Positions 16,032 to 25,379 are shown, counted from the first letter of the stretch. The stretch is DNA of 64,000 bases from Candidatus Obscuribacterales bacterium (GCA_021732085.1 JAKFVQ010000026.1:50901-114900), one strand, 5' to 3'. The notes: a model not told the origin generated them from the sequence alone. Numbers and translations are program-made.

Positions 16032-16989
16032 AGCAAGCAGACAAGGACCATAAATCGAAAGCCCCGCTTGTGGCGAGGCTCTCGAAAGGGTAAAGGCTTG
16101 GGTTCGTTTGTGATTACATCATAGCCAACAAACATTTGAATTGAAATGTTGCTTTGATCCTTTTTCACCTGCATGTTTAGGTGTCCACGAATTTTTCACA
16201 ACTGTATATACGAATGCGTCGCAGAAGCGCCAGCTTTCAGAGCCACCTAAATCAAAAGCCCCGCTTGTGGCGAGGCTCTCGAAAGGGTAAAGGCTTGGGT
16301 TCGTTTGTGATTACATCATAGCCAACACACATTTGAATTGAAATGTTGCTTTGATCCTTTCTCACCTGCATGTTTAGGTGTCCACGAATTTTTCACAACT
16401 GTATATGCGAATGCGTCGCAGAAGCGGCAGCTTTCAGAGCCACCTAAATCAAAAGCCCCGCTTGTGGCGAGGCTCTCGAAAGGGTAAAGGCTTGGGTTCG
16501 TTTGTGATTACATCATAGCCAACACACATTTGAATTGAAATGTTGCTTTGATCCTTTCTCACCTGCATGTTTAGGTGTCCACGAATTTTTCACAACTGTA
16601 TATGCGAATGCGTCGCAGAAGCGGCAGCTTTCAGAGCCACCTAAATCAAAAGCCCCGCTTGTGGCGAGGCTCTCGAAAGGGTAAAGGCTTGGGTTCGTTT
16701 GTGATTACATCATAGCCAACACACATTTGAATTGAAATGTTGCTTTGATCCTTTTTCACCTGTGCATTTAGGTGTCCACGAATTTTTCACAACTGTATAT
16801 ACGAATGCGTCGCAGAAGCGCCAGTTTTCAGAGCCATCTAAATCGAAAGCCCCGCTTGTGGCGAGGCTCTCGTAAGGGTAAAGGCTTGGGTTCGTTTGTG
16901 ATTACATCATAGCCAACACACATTTGAATTGAAATGTTGCTTTGATCCTTTTTCACCTGTGCATTTAGGTGTCCACGAATTTTCCACAA
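16032..16989 (-). repeat. Tandem array of five repeat elements, 197-bp period
   Basis: Copies C to G start (AAGCCCCGC) at 16059, 16256, 16453, 16650 and 16847, exactly 197 bp apart. Each unit is a 143-bp element plus a 54-bp spacer containing GTATATACG/GTATATGCG. Units are almost identical, differing at scattered single bases (for example GCATGTTTAGG against GTGCATTTAGG). On the minus strand each unit ends in AGCCTCGC-CACAA-GCGGGGCT. The last copy ends 2 bp from the mscS stop codon. The spacing and identity suggest recent expansion by unequal recombination. Confidence 0.95.
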
Positions 16990-16991
16990 AG

Positions 16992-17792
16992 TTACGCTGC
17001 TTTGTCATTTTGGCTCAAGGCTCTATTTATGTGGAAAGTAGCCTCGTCCGTTGCCTTGATGATCTGATTATTCTTTGCACCGGCCCAGGCATAAACATCG
17101 AGCGTCGGATTCGCACCACTGGCCGTTATATAAACTTCCGGTGCTGGATCCTTCGAGATACTGGACAGCTGCGCTAGTGTATTTTTCGCGATTTCCACTG
17201 CATGCGATGGATCAGCCTCCTTCTGCAATGGCAACTGCAAGTGGATCTGACGGCGCCCATAGGCAGTCTTCACGATTACCGGCTCCGTGAATAACACTCC
17301 ATTGGGAATAAACACTTTTTCGCCACCGTACGTTCGCAATATAGTTGTTCGAATAGTTATATCTTCAACAGACCCCTCGAAATCTTTTGCCTTGATTTCG
17401 TCACCGATGCCAAACGGCTTCTGCCAGAGTAGGAGCATTCCGGCAAAGAAGTTCTGCAGTATGTTCTGAAAAGCGAAGCCGATAGCGACTGATGTTATTC
17501 CAAGCCCTGCGATCAACTTATCTGGACTAAAATTTGGCACAACAATGACAGCACAAATTAGCAAGCCGATAACATTGGTCCCAACAGCGGTGAGCTTACC
17601 CAGGGCGTGAGCAAGTGTGAAGTCCATTCTCGATTTGCGTGCAACTGAGCTAACTATGCGGGCGAACACTCCGCCAAGAAAATAAATCGCCAAATAGAGT
17701 AATGCGGCAATGAGTAAATTCGGCAAGATCGAAAAGAATCCGTCAACCATACGCAATACTGTGTTCCAAGCCAGGTTCAAGCCGTGCGGCAT
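16992..17792 (-). CDS. MscS-family small-conductance mechanosensitive channel
   Basis: This is a 266-residue MscS-type channel that opens under membrane tension to release solutes during osmotic downshift. Three membrane helices (about 18-42, 62-85, 90-115) are followed by the pore-lining helix with the family block GITSVAIGFAFQNILQNFFAG. The beta domain then carries PFGIGDEI, GSVEDITIRTTILRTYGGEKVFIPNG and the C-terminal alpha-beta domain. The length is close to E. coli MscS (286). The stop codon sits 2 bp from the tandem repeat array, which therefore forms its 3' untranslated region. The gene follows hslO in the same direction, with repeat copy H between. Confidence 0.92.
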   Translation of the reverse strand: MPHGLNLAWNTVLRMVDGFFSILPNLLIAALLYLAIYFLGGVFARIVSSVARKSRMDFTLAHALGKLTAVGTNVIGLLICAVIVVPNFSPDKLIAGLGITSVAIGFAFQNILQNFFAGMLLLWQKPFGIGDEIKAKDFEGSVEDITIRTTILRTYGGEKVFIPNGVLFTEPVIVKTAYGRRQIHLQLPLQKEADPSHAVEIAKNTLAQLSSISKDPAPEVYITASGANPTLDVYAWAGAKNNQIIKATDEATFHINRALSQNDKAA

Positions 17793-17933
17793 TTTTAACC
17801 TCTTTCAGTCGGGAGCATACGCAATAAGGCTGACGCAGATATGCGCGTTCGGTTCCAAAAGTCGGACTTACTCTACAACACAGGTTGTTTCGCTCGTACA
17901 CGAATCGTGTCGAAGCGAACTACTAAAAATCGA

Positions 17934-18075
17934 AAACCCCGCTTGTGGCAGGGCTCTCGAAAGGGTAAAGGCTTGGGTTCGTTTGTGAGTACATCGTAGA
18001 AAATACTGACACGAAATGGAATGTCGGCTTCGACAGACTCGATCTGCACATTTAGGTGTCCACGAAAATTTCACA
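17934..18075 (-). repeat. 141-bp repeat element, copy H
   Basis: It lies 64 bp downstream of hslO in the same direction and 142 bp before mscS. Its minus-strand hairpin is AGCCCTGC-CACAA-GCGGGGTT followed by TTCGATTTTT, the most terminator-like tail of the set. The middle is diverged from the other copies but aligns along its length (shared ACATTCCA and TACGATGTA-TCAC). Confidence 0.9.
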
Positions 18076-18138
18076 AGTCAACGGCGCCGTCTTGCCCAAA
18101 TTTAGATAGACCATAGCAGGTAAAGAACACGAAAGGAA

Positions 18139-19017
18139 TCACATTGCCTGAGCAATGGCTCGCATGACGTCGGAAGGGACAAGATAAACAGCGTTGCAAA
18201 ACTGGCAACGTCCTTCCGCTTCTTCGCCTTTATCAATCATTTCCTGGAGATCTTCTTTGTCGAGAACTTTCAGCGCCTGCACGAAACGCTCATGCGAGCA
18301 CTGGCAATCGAAACTCAGGGGAGTGCGCTCACTTAGAGCCTCGAGCTGAAATCCTTGCAAACCTCGTTCAAGAATATCCTTGAGTTCCATACCTCTGCGC
18401 ATCAAGAACGTGAAAGTTCCAAATGAAGCGAGATTGTTTTCCAACTTGCAAATTGTTTCTTCGGTGTGATCCGGCAAAAGTTGCACAAGCAGTCCGCCAG
18501 CTGCTTCAACACCTTCCCTGCTAATGTGGACGCCAACAATTAGAATGGATCCAGCGTCGTGGCAATTTACCAGAAAGCGATTAACGTCTTCGCCTACCTC
18601 ACCTGAGACAAGCTCGACGGTCGACGTGTGTTGTGATCCAAAGCCATTTTCAACTGTAACGTGTAAGTAGCCATTGGTGCCGACTCCGGTCCCAACATCA
18701 AGATTCCCCAAGGAGTTTAGTGGTAACTCAACCTGGGGATTCTCTACGTAGCCTTTAACTGTGCCTTTGGAGGATGCGTCCACGACGACTTTGCCTAGTG
18801 GTCCGTTACCCTGAAACTTCATGCTGATCTGCCCGCGCCTCGCCACCACAGGTGACACCAGGCAGCCTGCGGTCAATGCTCTACCGAGCGCCGCAGTGGC
18901 CGTATAAGATAGTTTATGTTTCTCGCGAGCAGCTTGGACAAGGTTCGTGGTCGATACGATAACAGCGCGGATGGTGCCATGGACATCAACTGCACGTATC
19001 AAACCATCGTCTTCCAT
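18139..19017 (-). CDS. hslO: Redox-regulated chaperone Hsp33
   Basis: Hsp33 is a cytosolic holdase switched on by oxidation of a C-terminal zinc centre. This 292-residue copy has the N-terminal dimer domain (LVQAAREKHKLS, GRALTAGCLVSP) and the zinc motif C-x-C (FDCQCSHER) plus C-x-x-C (RCQFCNAVY) within the last 60 residues, so all four cysteines are in place. It heads a minus-strand series and is followed at 64 bp by repeat copy H, whose hairpin may terminate it. Confidence 0.95.
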   Translation of the reverse strand: MEDDGLIRAVDVHGTIRAVIVSTTNLVQAAREKHKLSYTATAALGRALTAGCLVSPVVARRGQISMKFQGNGPLGKVVVDASSKGTVKGYVENPQVELPLNSLGNLDVGTGVGTNGYLHVTVENGFGSQHTSTVELVSGEVGEDVNRFLVNCHDAGSILIVGVHISREGVEAAGGLLVQLLPDHTEETICKLENNLASFGTFTFLMRRGMELKDILERGLQGFQLEALSERTPLSFDCQCSHERFVQALKVLDKEDLQEMIDKGEEAEGRCQFCNAVYLVPSDVMRAIAQAM

Positions 19018-19133
19018 AGCTGCTTCCTCGGAACAAAGTCCTTCTATTTTAGCAGTTTCTCAGAATTCCAAAAGGGGGCAAAGTTGCCGAAAGCCAAGCC
19101 CGCCAATGGATAGCAGACAAATATCGAAACAGC

Positions 19134-20015
19134 CTACGCCGGGGATATAGCCGAGACAACCCTATCGACGCCATTCATATCTTTCTGGCATTGAATGCCA
19201 ACCCATTTATTTTCGGCGAGGATAGCCGACACTGCCGCCGCCTGCCCGTCTCCGACCTCAAGAAAGATTGGTATCTGGCGCCGAAACTTGACTCCGTTAA
19301 GCGCGGCAAGCTCCCGATAAAAATCCAGCCCATCGTCGCCCGATCCGAAGAGCGCGGAGCGCGGCTCGTAGTCACGTACCTCCGGAGCCAGTGTCTCGGC
19401 ATCCGACGCAGGAATGTATGGTGGATTCGACAACAAGGCATCCAATTTTTCGGACACGGTAGGCAGCCATTCTCTCCAATCAGACAAAGATAGACTCAGG
19501 CGCTCACCCACGCCATTAAGTGCAGCATTCTCCTTCGATACTTCAATCGCTTCGCTACTTATATCGCACGCAACAGCTTTGGCTGCCGGAATCTTTTTGA
19601 GCAAGCTCACAGAGATGATGCCGCTGCCGATCCCAATTTCCCCTAGAGTTAGCGTTCGAACGCGCTCCGTTCCGAAGTATTCAATGAAAGCTTCAACCAA
19701 TGTCTCTGTATCGGCACGTGGTATCAGAACGCCGCGGCGAAGCAGAAAACGTTCGCCGTAGAAATGCGTTTCGCCAAGAATATACTGCAACGGAACGCGC
19801 GCCTGCCGTTCCCTTAAAACATCCTTTGCGCGTTCAAAGACTTCGTCGTGAAGCTGCCGTGAAGGATCTGCCATGCGTTGCGCTGGGCGCGTGTCAGTAA
19901 GGTGGTCTAAGATACGCTCGCGTTCGGCTCTGCATTCGGACTGCTCAATACCGATCGCCTTGAGCTGATCATCCAAAAATTTGGTCAGATCAGCAATCGT
20001 GCCCATTGGCGCCAA
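19134..20015 (-). CDS. prmC: Release-factor glutamine methyltransferase
   Basis: PrmC (HemK) methylates the glutamine of the GGQ motif in release factors, using S-adenosylmethionine. The 293-residue protein shows the helical N-domain and the linker YILGETHFYGERFLLRRGVLIPRADTE-type block, split by the usual PRADTE motif, followed by SAM motif I LGEIGIGSGIISVSL. The catalytic NPPY (LLSNPPYIP) is near residue 194. It lies 12 bp after prfA on the same strand, the standard operon pairing with its own substrate. Confidence 0.95.
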   Translation of the reverse strand: MAPMGTIADLTKFLDDQLKAIGIEQSECRAERERILDHLTDTRPAQRMADPSRQLHDEVFERAKDVLRERQARVPLQYILGETHFYGERFLLRRGVLIPRADTETLVEAFIEYFGTERVRTLTLGEIGIGSGIISVSLLKKIPAAKAVACDISSEAIEVSKENAALNGVGERLSLSLSDWREWLPTVSEKLDALLSNPPYIPASDAETLAPEVRDYEPRSALFGSGDDGLDFYRELAALNGVKFRRQIPIFLEVGDGQAAAVSAILAENKWVGIQCQKDMNGVDRVVSAISPA

Positions 20016-20027
20016 CCAACTTATCGC

Positions 20028-21140
20028 TTACTTCTTACCATTACCATTGCCATCACCGCTTATGTCGGTTTCGGCTTCGAGCAAGCGCTTTTGCTCATCG
20101 TGAATGCAAGCTTCAATAACCTTGTCGAGGTCGCCCTCAAGCACGGCCTGCAAGCTAAAATTCATGTTCAAGCGATGATCGGTTACGCGATTGTCCTTGA
20201 AATTGTAGGTTCGAATTTTTTCGGAACGATCGCCCGTTCCAACTTGCGAACGTTTTGCATCAGCCAGCGCTTTCTGCCGCGCTTCTGTTTCGATTTTGTA
20301 GAGCTTGGCTCGCAAAATTTGCTTTGCTCTTTCCTTGTTTTGCAATTGGCTGCGTTCTTCAGAACACGCCACCATAATTCCGCTGGGCTTGTGAACTATC
20401 CGCACAGCAGTCTCAACTTTGTTGACGTTCTGCCCACCTGCGCCACCAGATCTCATCGTTGATATTTCAAGATCGTTCTCGTTCAACTGAACGTCAATTT
20501 CATCGGCTTCAGGCATAATCGCAACGGTCGCTGTCGAAGTGTGGACGCGCCCTTGTGCTTCGGTGGCAGGGACACGTTGCACACGATGCACGCCAGATTC
20601 AAACTTGAGCTTACTATATACGCTCTCGCCGCGAATGTTGATAATCGCTTCTTTGTAGCCACCAAGTTCGCCCTGGTTGATATTAGCTACTTCAACTGTC
20701 CAGCCCATGCGATCTGCATAACGGCTGTACATGCGATAAAGATCGCCGGCGAAAAGAGAGGCCTCATCACCGCCTGTTCCCGCGCGAATTTCAACGATGA
20801 TGTCCTTTTCGTCGTTCGGGTCAGTCGGAAGGAGAAGAAGCTTGATGCTATCCAATAGCGCCTCTTGTTCCTTTCTGTGTTCAGAAAGCTCACCTTCGGC
20901 AAGCTCCCGGATTTCCTTGTCAGTCTCTTCCCTTAGTATCGCCAGCGCCCCGTCGATTTCCTTTTGCAAATGGTCGTAACGTTGCACGGAATCGATTGTC
21001 GGCATCAATTGGCGGCGAGCCCGCGAAAGGCGCTTCAAATTGTCAGGATTGCTGACCACAGTTGGATCGGCGAGCTTCTCTTCAAGCTCATTAAAAGCCC
21101 CAACAATCTCATCCAGTTTTCTTCTAAGTTCAACGTCCAT
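20028..21140 (-). CDS. prfA: Peptide chain release factor 1
   Basis: RF1 reads UAA and UAG stop codons and triggers peptide release. The protein has 370 residues (E. coli 360). It has the codon-reading loop in [14 protein letters not shown] (PAT type, as in RF1 and not the SPF of RF2), the catalytic GGQ in [13 protein letters not shown] near residue 233, and the C-terminal block [13 protein letters not shown] short Gly/Asn tail with GDGNGNGKK is added at the end. It is the first gene of the prfA-prmC operon. Confidence 0.96.
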   Translation of the reverse strand: MDVELRRKLDEIVGAFNELEEKLADPTVVSNPDNLKRLSRARRQLMPTIDSVQRYDHLQKEIDGALAILREETDKEIRELAEGELSEHRKEQEALLDSIKLLLLPTDPNDEKDIIVEIRAGTGGDEASLFAGDLYRMYSRYADRMGWTVEVANINQGELGGYKEAIINIRGESVYSKLKFESGVHRVQRVPATEAQGRVHTSTATVAIMPEADEIDVQLNENDLEISTMRSGGAGGQNVNKVETAVRIVHKPSGIMVACSEERSQLQNKERAKQILRAKLYKIETEARQKALADAKRSQVGTGDRSEKIRTYNFKDNRVTDHRLNMNFSLQAVLEGDLDKVIEACIHDEQKRLLEAETDISGDGNGNGKK

Positions 21141-21378
21141 TGAATCTGATTCTCAGCCTTGAAAAAATGCCCGCGGGCGAGTCCCTGAATTGCAAAGTTT
21201 ACCCCAGCCAGATTATTTCAGGCGATCTATATAGGCAATTCTTATCAATTAAACGCGTTCGCCGAAGCTATTCCAGCTATCCGTGGAGCTTCGCTGCGTT
21301 CTATTGAAATTGTCAAGGAAAAGTCAGCCGAGCGCCAGCACGCCCAACAAGCACCTTCACATTTCGAGAGGGAAGACA

Positions 21379-21466
21379 CGGAGAGGGAGGGATTCGAACC
21401 CTCGCTGCGCTTTTAACACAGATAGTCTTTCCAGGACTACACGATAGACCACTCTGACACCTCTCC
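21379..21466 (-). tRNA. tRNA-Ser (GGA)
   Basis: On the minus strand the acceptor GGAGAGG (5' end 21466) pairs with CCTCTCC followed by discriminator G (21379). The anticodon loop is CTGGAAA, giving anticodon GGA. A long variable arm typical of class II tRNA-Ser and the T-arm GAGGG-TTCGAAT-CCCTC are present. CCA is not encoded. Confidence 0.95.
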
Positions 21467-21577
21467 AAGTGCCAAGAGATTGATTATATCCCATAGCCGG
21501 ATCGCAGACATCCGGCTCTTAAGCAGTTGACAGCTCTTGAAATGACCAAACGCTTCCCCCTGAAGCCTCGAAAGCAC

Positions 21578-21613
21578 GCAAATATTGCTTGGGATGCCCA
21601 AAGCAATATTTGC
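21578..21613. other. Long near-perfect hairpin
   Basis: GCAAATATTGCTTGGG (21578-21593) pairs with CCC-A-AAGCAATATTTGC (21597-21613), a 16-bp stem with one bulged A and a 3-nt loop. It lies 49 bp past the stop of the minus-strand hypothetical gene. There is no clear T-tract, so it may be a transcript end or a repeated palindrome rather than a standard terminator. Confidence 0.6.
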
Positions 21614-21661
21614 GGACCTGAAGCCATAAAAGTTTATGTCCCTGCGCAGCCCTCAATCTGA

Positions 21662-22066
21662 TCAAAATCGATCTCGGCATTGCGTGGATTTAATTGTCAA
21701 ATCGCCATCGCGATTAATCCGGTGCAAAATAGGATCGCCATAAAGTGACTTGTGGTCTTTTCCTTTAGCCTGCTCTATCGTTTTTTGCGCATCGCCAAGT
21801 CCGCGTCCAAGCAAAGATTCCAGCGTCGAAAGCAGCCCGCTTTCAGGCGCCTTACGTTGATAAATGGAGAAGTCGAAATTGGCATCTTTGCTGTCATCCG
21901 AGATCTTCACATCAACAGATGCGTTTGCTGATTGCTTCTTTTGAAACTCTCTAACAATTGCCAACTGCTCTGTCACGGGAACATCTTGCAGCATTTCGCT
22001 CAATTGGCAGCCCTTACCTGCCTCCGCTTTCTTGCCAAACTCATCGAAGTCAAAGTTTGCCATCAT
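21662..22066 (-). CDS. Small hypothetical soluble protein
   Basis: This protein of about 134 residues has no signal peptide or membrane helix. It starts with acidic-aromatic ANFDFDEFGKKAEAGKGCQLSE and ends with a basic stretch (HRINRDGDLTIKSTQ). NFDF recurs near residue 65 (DANFDFSIYQRK), suggesting two related halves. I do not recognise a family. The start is one of two adjacent ATGs (22066, 22063), with GGGGTGG just upstream. It follows tpiA by about 120 bp on the same strand and may be its downstream operon partner. The long hairpin at 21578-21613 lies 3' of it. Confidence 0.6.
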   Translation of the reverse strand: MMANFDFDEFGKKAEAGKGCQLSEMLQDVPVTEQLAIVREFQKKQSANASVDVKISDDSKDANFDFSIYQRKAPESGLLSTLESLLGRGLGDAQKTIEQAKGKDHKSLYGDPILHRINRDGDLTIKSTQCRDRF

Positions 22067-22188
22067 CAATCCACCCCAACACAGCTATGCATTTGAGCTT
22101 AGGCCGGAAATGAGGAGAATTTGTGACACGAGAGCAAGCGGCATGGTGAAAACCGCAGAAATTCAGCAACCCTGGATAATCCGTCAGA

Positions 22189-22974
22189 CTAAACAGCGCT
22201 TAGACGCGGGCGCTTTGTAGCCGACTTGACAATAGAAACAAAGTCTTCGACTTTCAAGCTGGCGCCGCCGATCAGCCCGCCATCAATTTCATCCTGAGCC
22301 AGCAGCTCGTCTGCATTCTTCGCGTTCATGCTGCCACCATAAAGCACCGGCACGTCTTCGACCTTTTCTTTGCTATCGAAAAATTGCTTCAAAGTTTCGC
22401 GCACGTTCTTCACCACGCGAGCAGCTTCTGGAGATTCGCAGACCTTGCCCGTTCCGATTGCCCAGACCGGCTCGTATGCAAATACAACTTTTTGAAGTTC
22501 TTCCTGGCTCAGCCCGGTGACGGCAGCGCCCACTTGGCGCTTAACGACCGGGTCGGTCAAGCCGTCTTCACGTTCATCCAGCAATTCACCGACGCAGATG
22601 ATCGGCGTCAAGCCATGCTTCAGAGCCATTTTTACTTTTACTGGGACGCTCTGATTGGTCTCTCCGTAATACTGACGGCGCTCAGAGTGACCAATTATTA
22701 CGTACTTGCAGCCAGCATCGACAAGCATTGGGGCGGACACTTCGCCAGTGTAAGCGCCAGACTCTTCCGTCGCCAGATTTTGAGCTCCAAATTGAACAGA
22801 GCTCCCGGCGCAAGCAGCAGATGCAACATCAATGCTTGTAAATGGAGGAAATACAACTACTTCGGGGAGATTCTTCTCACTCTTAACGGCCGCAACGATG
22901 CCCTCAATAAGCTCTTTGGCTTCCTTGCGGGTTTTGTTCATCTTCCAATTGCCGGCTATTATCGTTTTTCTCAT
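22189..22974 (-). CDS. tpiA: Triosephosphate isomerase
   Basis: TpiA interconverts dihydroxyacetone phosphate and glyceraldehyde 3-phosphate in glycolysis and gluconeogenesis. The 261-residue protein has the full TIM-barrel signature: substrate-binding Lys in GNWKMNK near residue 11, electrophile His in IIGHSERRQYYGE, catalytic Glu in FAYEPVWAIGTGK (loop 6), and phosphate-binding LYGGSMNAKN and GLIGGASL. The length matches the family. No frameshift or missing residue is seen. Confidence 0.97.
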   Translation of the reverse strand: MRKTIIAGNWKMNKTRKEAKELIEGIVAAVKSEKNLPEVVVFPPFTSIDVASAACAGSSVQFGAQNLATEESGAYTGEVSAPMLVDAGCKYVIIGHSERRQYYGETNQSVPVKVKMALKHGLTPIICVGELLDEREDGLTDPVVKRQVGAAVTGLSQEELQKVVFAYEPVWAIGTGKVCESPEAARVVKNVRETLKQFFDSKEKVEDVPVLYGGSMNAKNADELLAQDEIDGGLIGGASLKVEDFVSIVKSATKRPRLSAV

Positions 22975-23258
22975 TGCTCAATTCCTACCAAAGCAGTCAA
23001 TCGTGAGGATTTTACCCTGCTCGAATCGCGAAAGAAATGCTAAGTATTACATCGTAGCGGGACTGAATGCCGGATCATGACTGGCGACGCGGCTAGAGCC
23101 TCAGACAAATATGAAATGGAGCCCCGTAAAGAAACGAAATGGAGAGCCGATTGAGGCGATATATTAAAACCCTTTTCAGTGATATCGGATTTTTGCCTTA
23201 CAATTAATTTCAGTTTCATTTCGCGACCCGTCCGCAACTTGGCAATTGAAGGCTCTAA

Positions 23259-24578
23259 ATGACCGACAACTCAGCCACAAAGTCAGACGAGCAAAATAGC
23301 TCGCTAGACCTCCTGGAGCAAGCACGCCAGCTTCTTGAAAGAAAAGACCTGGTTGGTTGTTTTCTTTTGTCTAAAGAGCATTGGCTGAATAATCCGGACG
23401 ATGTGCAAGCTGTTGAAATCCTCACTGAAGTTATGAGGCGCAACGGCAAGAAAGACCTCTATAAAAATTTGAAAACGCTTTGCTGCAGTAGCGAAGAAAT
23501 GAATCGCAATGCTCAATCGCTGTTCGAAGCCGGTTATCAATTCATAGAAGAACGCGAACCGGAATTGGCTGCGATGCTGCTGCGTCGCTGCGTCAGCCTT
23601 GTGCCCGATCAGCCAATGGTGCGCTACGAGCTTGGCTTTGCCTTGATGCAACTGCGCCTATTTGCAGAGGCTACTGAGCACTTCGAACACTTGATTCAAT
23701 GCGAAGACGATTTTGATACTCGCCTAAATTTGACAGTGTGCTATTCATTAACGCGCCAGATCAAGAAGGCGAAGGCGCTTCTCAGCGATTTAGAGAAGAA
23801 GGCTGGTAATACAGAAGAGAAAAAGGAACTGCAATTGCGCAAATGCGTGATCAAGCGGCTGGAAAAATATGAGCAGCATCATCAGCTCCACTTCCGAGAC
23901 TGGGTCTATGCGTTGTATGGATCTGTACTTCTCAGCGATACGACGCCAAAGGATTTAGCAGGTAAACCGCGCAGCACGGCGGCTGATTACAACGCCGTTG
24001 CGACAACGCTACTTCTATTGCGCGGATTGTTGCAAGAGATGGCAATCGAATTTGATGTCATCGAATACTACAGTCCTCTATCGCGTCCATTGGCAGAAGC
24101 TTTTGCCCGCTTGTTGGATCTGGGGGCAGAAGCATACAAAGGGCCCGACAGGCAAGAGCGGGCACTGCTGATGATGGCATGGGCATCTGACATTATCGGC
24201 CCGCACAAGACATTCGTGAATCAATCGCCGCGGCGCAGCTTATTTGCTTACGGGCTGACTACACTGGCGCAACTCCCAGTAACACCGGACATCATCGGGT
24301 GTTTGGCTGTCGAATGCTCGATGCCCTGGGCTCAGGAATTGGAAGATAGCGACGAGAAACGTGATGAAAACAGCGTTGTACACCCAATGAATATTGTGCA
24401 GCAACAAGCCACAGAAGCAATTTTGGAACGAGCGAGCGCACTGGAATCCAATACTGAAATTATCAGGCAACTCGAACTGCTCTGCACGTTCTACCATCCG
24501 CGCCGCGAAATGATCGTACTTTCAAACCACCAAGCTTTCCCTGAGCGACCGGAGTATACGGCGGAAATTCCCTGCTAA
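23259..24578 (+). CDS. Helical-repeat (TPR-like) protein
   Basis: This is a 439-residue soluble protein without signal peptide. Residues 15-200 form four or five degenerate TPR units (ARQLLERKDLVGCFLLSKEHW, ELGFALMQLRLFAEATEHFEHL, LTVCYSLTRQIKKAKALL). The C-terminal 230 residues are helical with no motif I recognise. ATG 23259 is preceded by GAAGG. Its stop codon (24576-24578) directly abuts the cobS start, so the two are almost certainly translated from one message. That gives a possible but unproven link to corrinoid metabolism. Confidence 0.75.
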   Translation: MTDNSATKSDEQNSSLDLLEQARQLLERKDLVGCFLLSKEHWLNNPDDVQAVEILTEVMRRNGKKDLYKNLKTLCCSSEEMNRNAQSLFEAGYQFIEEREPELAAMLLRRCVSLVPDQPMVRYELGFALMQLRLFAEATEHFEHLIQCEDDFDTRLNLTVCYSLTRQIKKAKALLSDLEKKAGNTEEKKELQLRKCVIKRLEKYEQHHQLHFRDWVYALYGSVLLSDTTPKDLAGKPRSTAADYNAVATTLLLLRGLLQEMAIEFDVIEYYSPLSRPLAEAFARLLDLGAEAYKGPDRQERALLMMAWASDIIGPHKTFVNQSPRRSLFAYGLTTLAQLPVTPDIIGCLAVECSMPWAQELEDSDEKRDENSVVHPMNIVQQQATEAILERASALESNTEIIRQLELLCTFYHPRREMIVLSNHQAFPERPEYTAEIPC

Positions 24579-25379
24579 ATGAAACTGCTAAACAGATTCT
24601 TGCTTGCCGCTTCGTACGTTACTACACTTCCTTTTTTGCGAAAGCCTGAATCCGAAGCAGAACTGTTTGGATTGGCAAAGTATTTGCCAGCGGTTGGCGT
24701 GTTAGTCGGCGGGATTCTATCGGCACTAGCTTTTGGTATCACTAGCTTTTCACATTCGCCTCTCATAACTGCGGCTTTAATCTTAAGTTCGTGGATTCTG
24801 ATCACGGGAGCGATACATCTCGATGGACTGATGGACAGCGCTGATGGGCTGTTCTCACATCGCAGCAGAGAACGGATGCTTGAGATAATGCGCGACAGTC
24901 GCGTAGGAAATTATGGTGTCATAGCCGGTGTAATGCTTTTGCTTTCCAAATTTTCAGCTCTTGCAAGCATGGACAATAAGTCTATGATTTTATCCCTCCT
25001 ACTTATTCCCGCATGGGCTCGCTGGACGGAGGTTTACACCATCGCTCGTTACACCTACGCACGCGAAGAAGGCATGGGCAAAATCTGGAAAATCTCCACG
25101 CGCAGCTACCAGTTGATACCAAGTTCGATACTACCAGTCATCGCTACGGGCTGCGCGGTTTTCTACGGACAGTCGCCGCTGTTGCTCCTCTTGCTCCCCG
25201 CAACAATTATTCCCGGGGCACTATTGGCATTTTGGATCAACGCAATTTTGAAAGGCCATACGGGCGATACTTATGGCGCTGTTGTCGAATTCTCTGAAAC
25301 ATCAGGCTTAGTTGCAGCTGCGTTATTTTTCTCTTCGGCGGCAACCAGCCTGGACGTCCTTAGATGGTGGCCCGGATAG
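24579..25379 (+). CDS. cobS: Adenosylcobinamide-GDP ribazoletransferase
   Basis: CobS is the membrane enzyme that joins adenosylcobinamide-GDP to alpha-ribazole in the last assembly step of vitamin B12. The 266-residue protein has the family blocks FLLAASYVTTLPF at the N-terminus, GAIHLDGLMDSADGLFS near residue 77 with the metal-binding acidic residues, and MRDSRVGNYGVIAGV. It has six or so membrane helices. No other cob gene lies in the window, so the organism either scavenges cobinamide or carries the rest elsewhere. It starts immediately after the upstream TPR-like gene. Confidence 0.92.
   Translation: MKLLNRFLLAASYVTTLPFLRKPESEAELFGLAKYLPAVGVLVGGILSALAFGITSFSHSPLITAALILSSWILITGAIHLDGLMDSADGLFSHRSRERMLEIMRDSRVGNYGVIAGVMLLLSKFSALASMDNKSMILSLLLIPAWARWTEVYTIARYTYAREEGMGKIWKISTRSYQLIPSSILPVIATGCAVFYGQSPLLLLLLPATIIPGALLAFWINAILKGHTGDTYGAVVEFSETSGLVAAALFFSSAATSLDVLRWWPG

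Noticed and set aside
15875..16174. Minus-strand small protein of 99 codons
   Set aside because: It is made mostly of repeat element C translated by chance. Other copies read the same block in other frames.
16032..16989. CRISPR array
   Set aside because: The repeat is 143 bp, far too long. The spacers are 54 bp and nearly identical to each other, and no cas gene is present.
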